A stretch of DNA of 21,720 nucleotides, from positions 1 to 21,720 of the forward strand of contig JBGUMQ010000062.1 of assembly GCA_045116915.1 (NCBI GenBank), written 5' to 3'. Numbering within the stretch: position 1 is the first letter of the stretch; each line of letters opens with the position of its first letter. The notes under the pieces are model-generated. The model was not told the origin of the DNA. It did no database searches and saw only the letters and a list, made by a program, of their open reading frames with translations. This stretch comes from UBA9732 sp045116915 (GTDB lineage: Bacteria; Spirochaetota; Spirochaetia; Sphaerochaetales; Sphaerochaetaceae). Both the position numbers and the translations under genes were made by a program. Shown here piece by piece: positions 21,565-21,720 of the stretch.

Positions 21565-21636
21565 GTCGCCCTCGTCTAGTGGTTAGGACAACGGGTTTTC
21601 ATCCCGTCAACACGAGTTCGATCCTCGTGGGCGATG
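21565..21636 (+). tRNA. tRNA-Glu (anticodon UUC)
   Basis: The 72 bases fold as acceptor GTCGCCC with GGGCGAT (terminal G-U pair), D stem GTCT/GGAC, anticodon stem ACGGG/CCCGT with loop TTTTCAT giving anticodon TTC, four-base variable CAAC, and T arm ACGAG/CTCGT with TTCGATC. The discriminator G is usual for tRNA-Glu. CCA is not encoded. It lies 17 bases after tRNA-Lys, so both come from one transcript. Confidence 0.96.
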
Positions 21637-21642
21637 ACAAGG

Positions 21643-21670
21643 CTCCCGTCTTCGGACGGGAGTTTTCTTT
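21643..21670 (+). terminator. Rho-independent terminator of the tRNA operon
   Basis: CTCCCGTC (21643-21650) and GACGGGAG (21655-21662) form an eight-pair stem closed by a TTCG tetraloop, followed by TTTTCTTT. This is a textbook strong terminator seven bases after tRNA-Glu. Confidence 0.95.
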
Positions 21671-21720
21671 TACTCGACCGTTTTTCCGTGCTATCATTTC
21701 CCTGTCAACACACTGTCCCG

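Noticed and set aside
21703..21708. TTGACA on the minus strand near the right edge
   Set aside because: No -10 hexamer lies at 16-18 bases, so it is not called a promoter; nothing else can be supported between 21671 and 21720.

Overview
This window reads as a compact chromosome segment from a moderately GC-rich bacterium, most likely a spirochaete of the Treponema/Sphaerochaeta type from a gut or rumen setting. The assignment is an inference. It rests on two adjacent EF-G paralogues outside any str operon, a bacterial XPB-type helicase with its partner gene, a hexuronate catabolic locus, and a 'WFLPS...RPIRAF' surface-domain fragment of the kind common in gut spirochaetes and fibrobacters. 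No rRNA or other phylogenetic marker is present to settle it.

Layout. 1-1634: the 3' end of uxaC and a zinc alcohol dehydrogenase, a hexuronate (pectin-sugar) operon running off the left edge. 1635-3400: an accessory island holding two tandem 40-bp palindromic repeat units, a truncated IS110-family transposase, and an AT-rich cassette with a 5'-truncated surface-type protein and a small protein of unknown function. 3450-8915: an ABC-F ATPase converging on a two-gene operon for an XPB-like helicase and its helicase-associated partner. 9029-12065: a small membrane protein, a dGTPase (dgt), an ACT-domain protein and nrdR, so two genes of dNTP supply and control lie close together. 12066-17024: an inositol-monophosphatase-family enzyme divergent from mfd, which overlaps trmB. 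17069-21382: a terminator, then an EF-G-like GTPase lacking the catalytic switch II histidine, and a standard EF-G. 21429-21670: tRNA-Lys(UUU) and tRNA-Glu(UUC) behind one promoter, closed by a terminator.

The genes are mostly housekeeping: DNA repair coupled to transcription (mfd, XPB-like helicase), dNTP homeostasis (dgt, nrdR) and translation (ABC-F, two EF-Gs, trmB, two tRNAs). Most junctions outside the island are tight. Three convergent pairs end within short palindromes holding both stop codons, and helicase/partner and mfd/trmB use ATGA overlaps.

The most interesting signals are: promoter-like sequences with an extended -10 placed 7-9 nt before the start codons of the ABC-F gene, mfd and EF-G, suggesting leaderless mRNAs; the XPB helicase operon, whose partner ends in a possible WYL-like domain; the side-by-side EF-G paralogues with a non-canonical G domain in one; and an IS110 remnant abutting tandem palindromes. 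I see no convincing wholly new system; the helicase pair and the leaderless pattern are the best leads.
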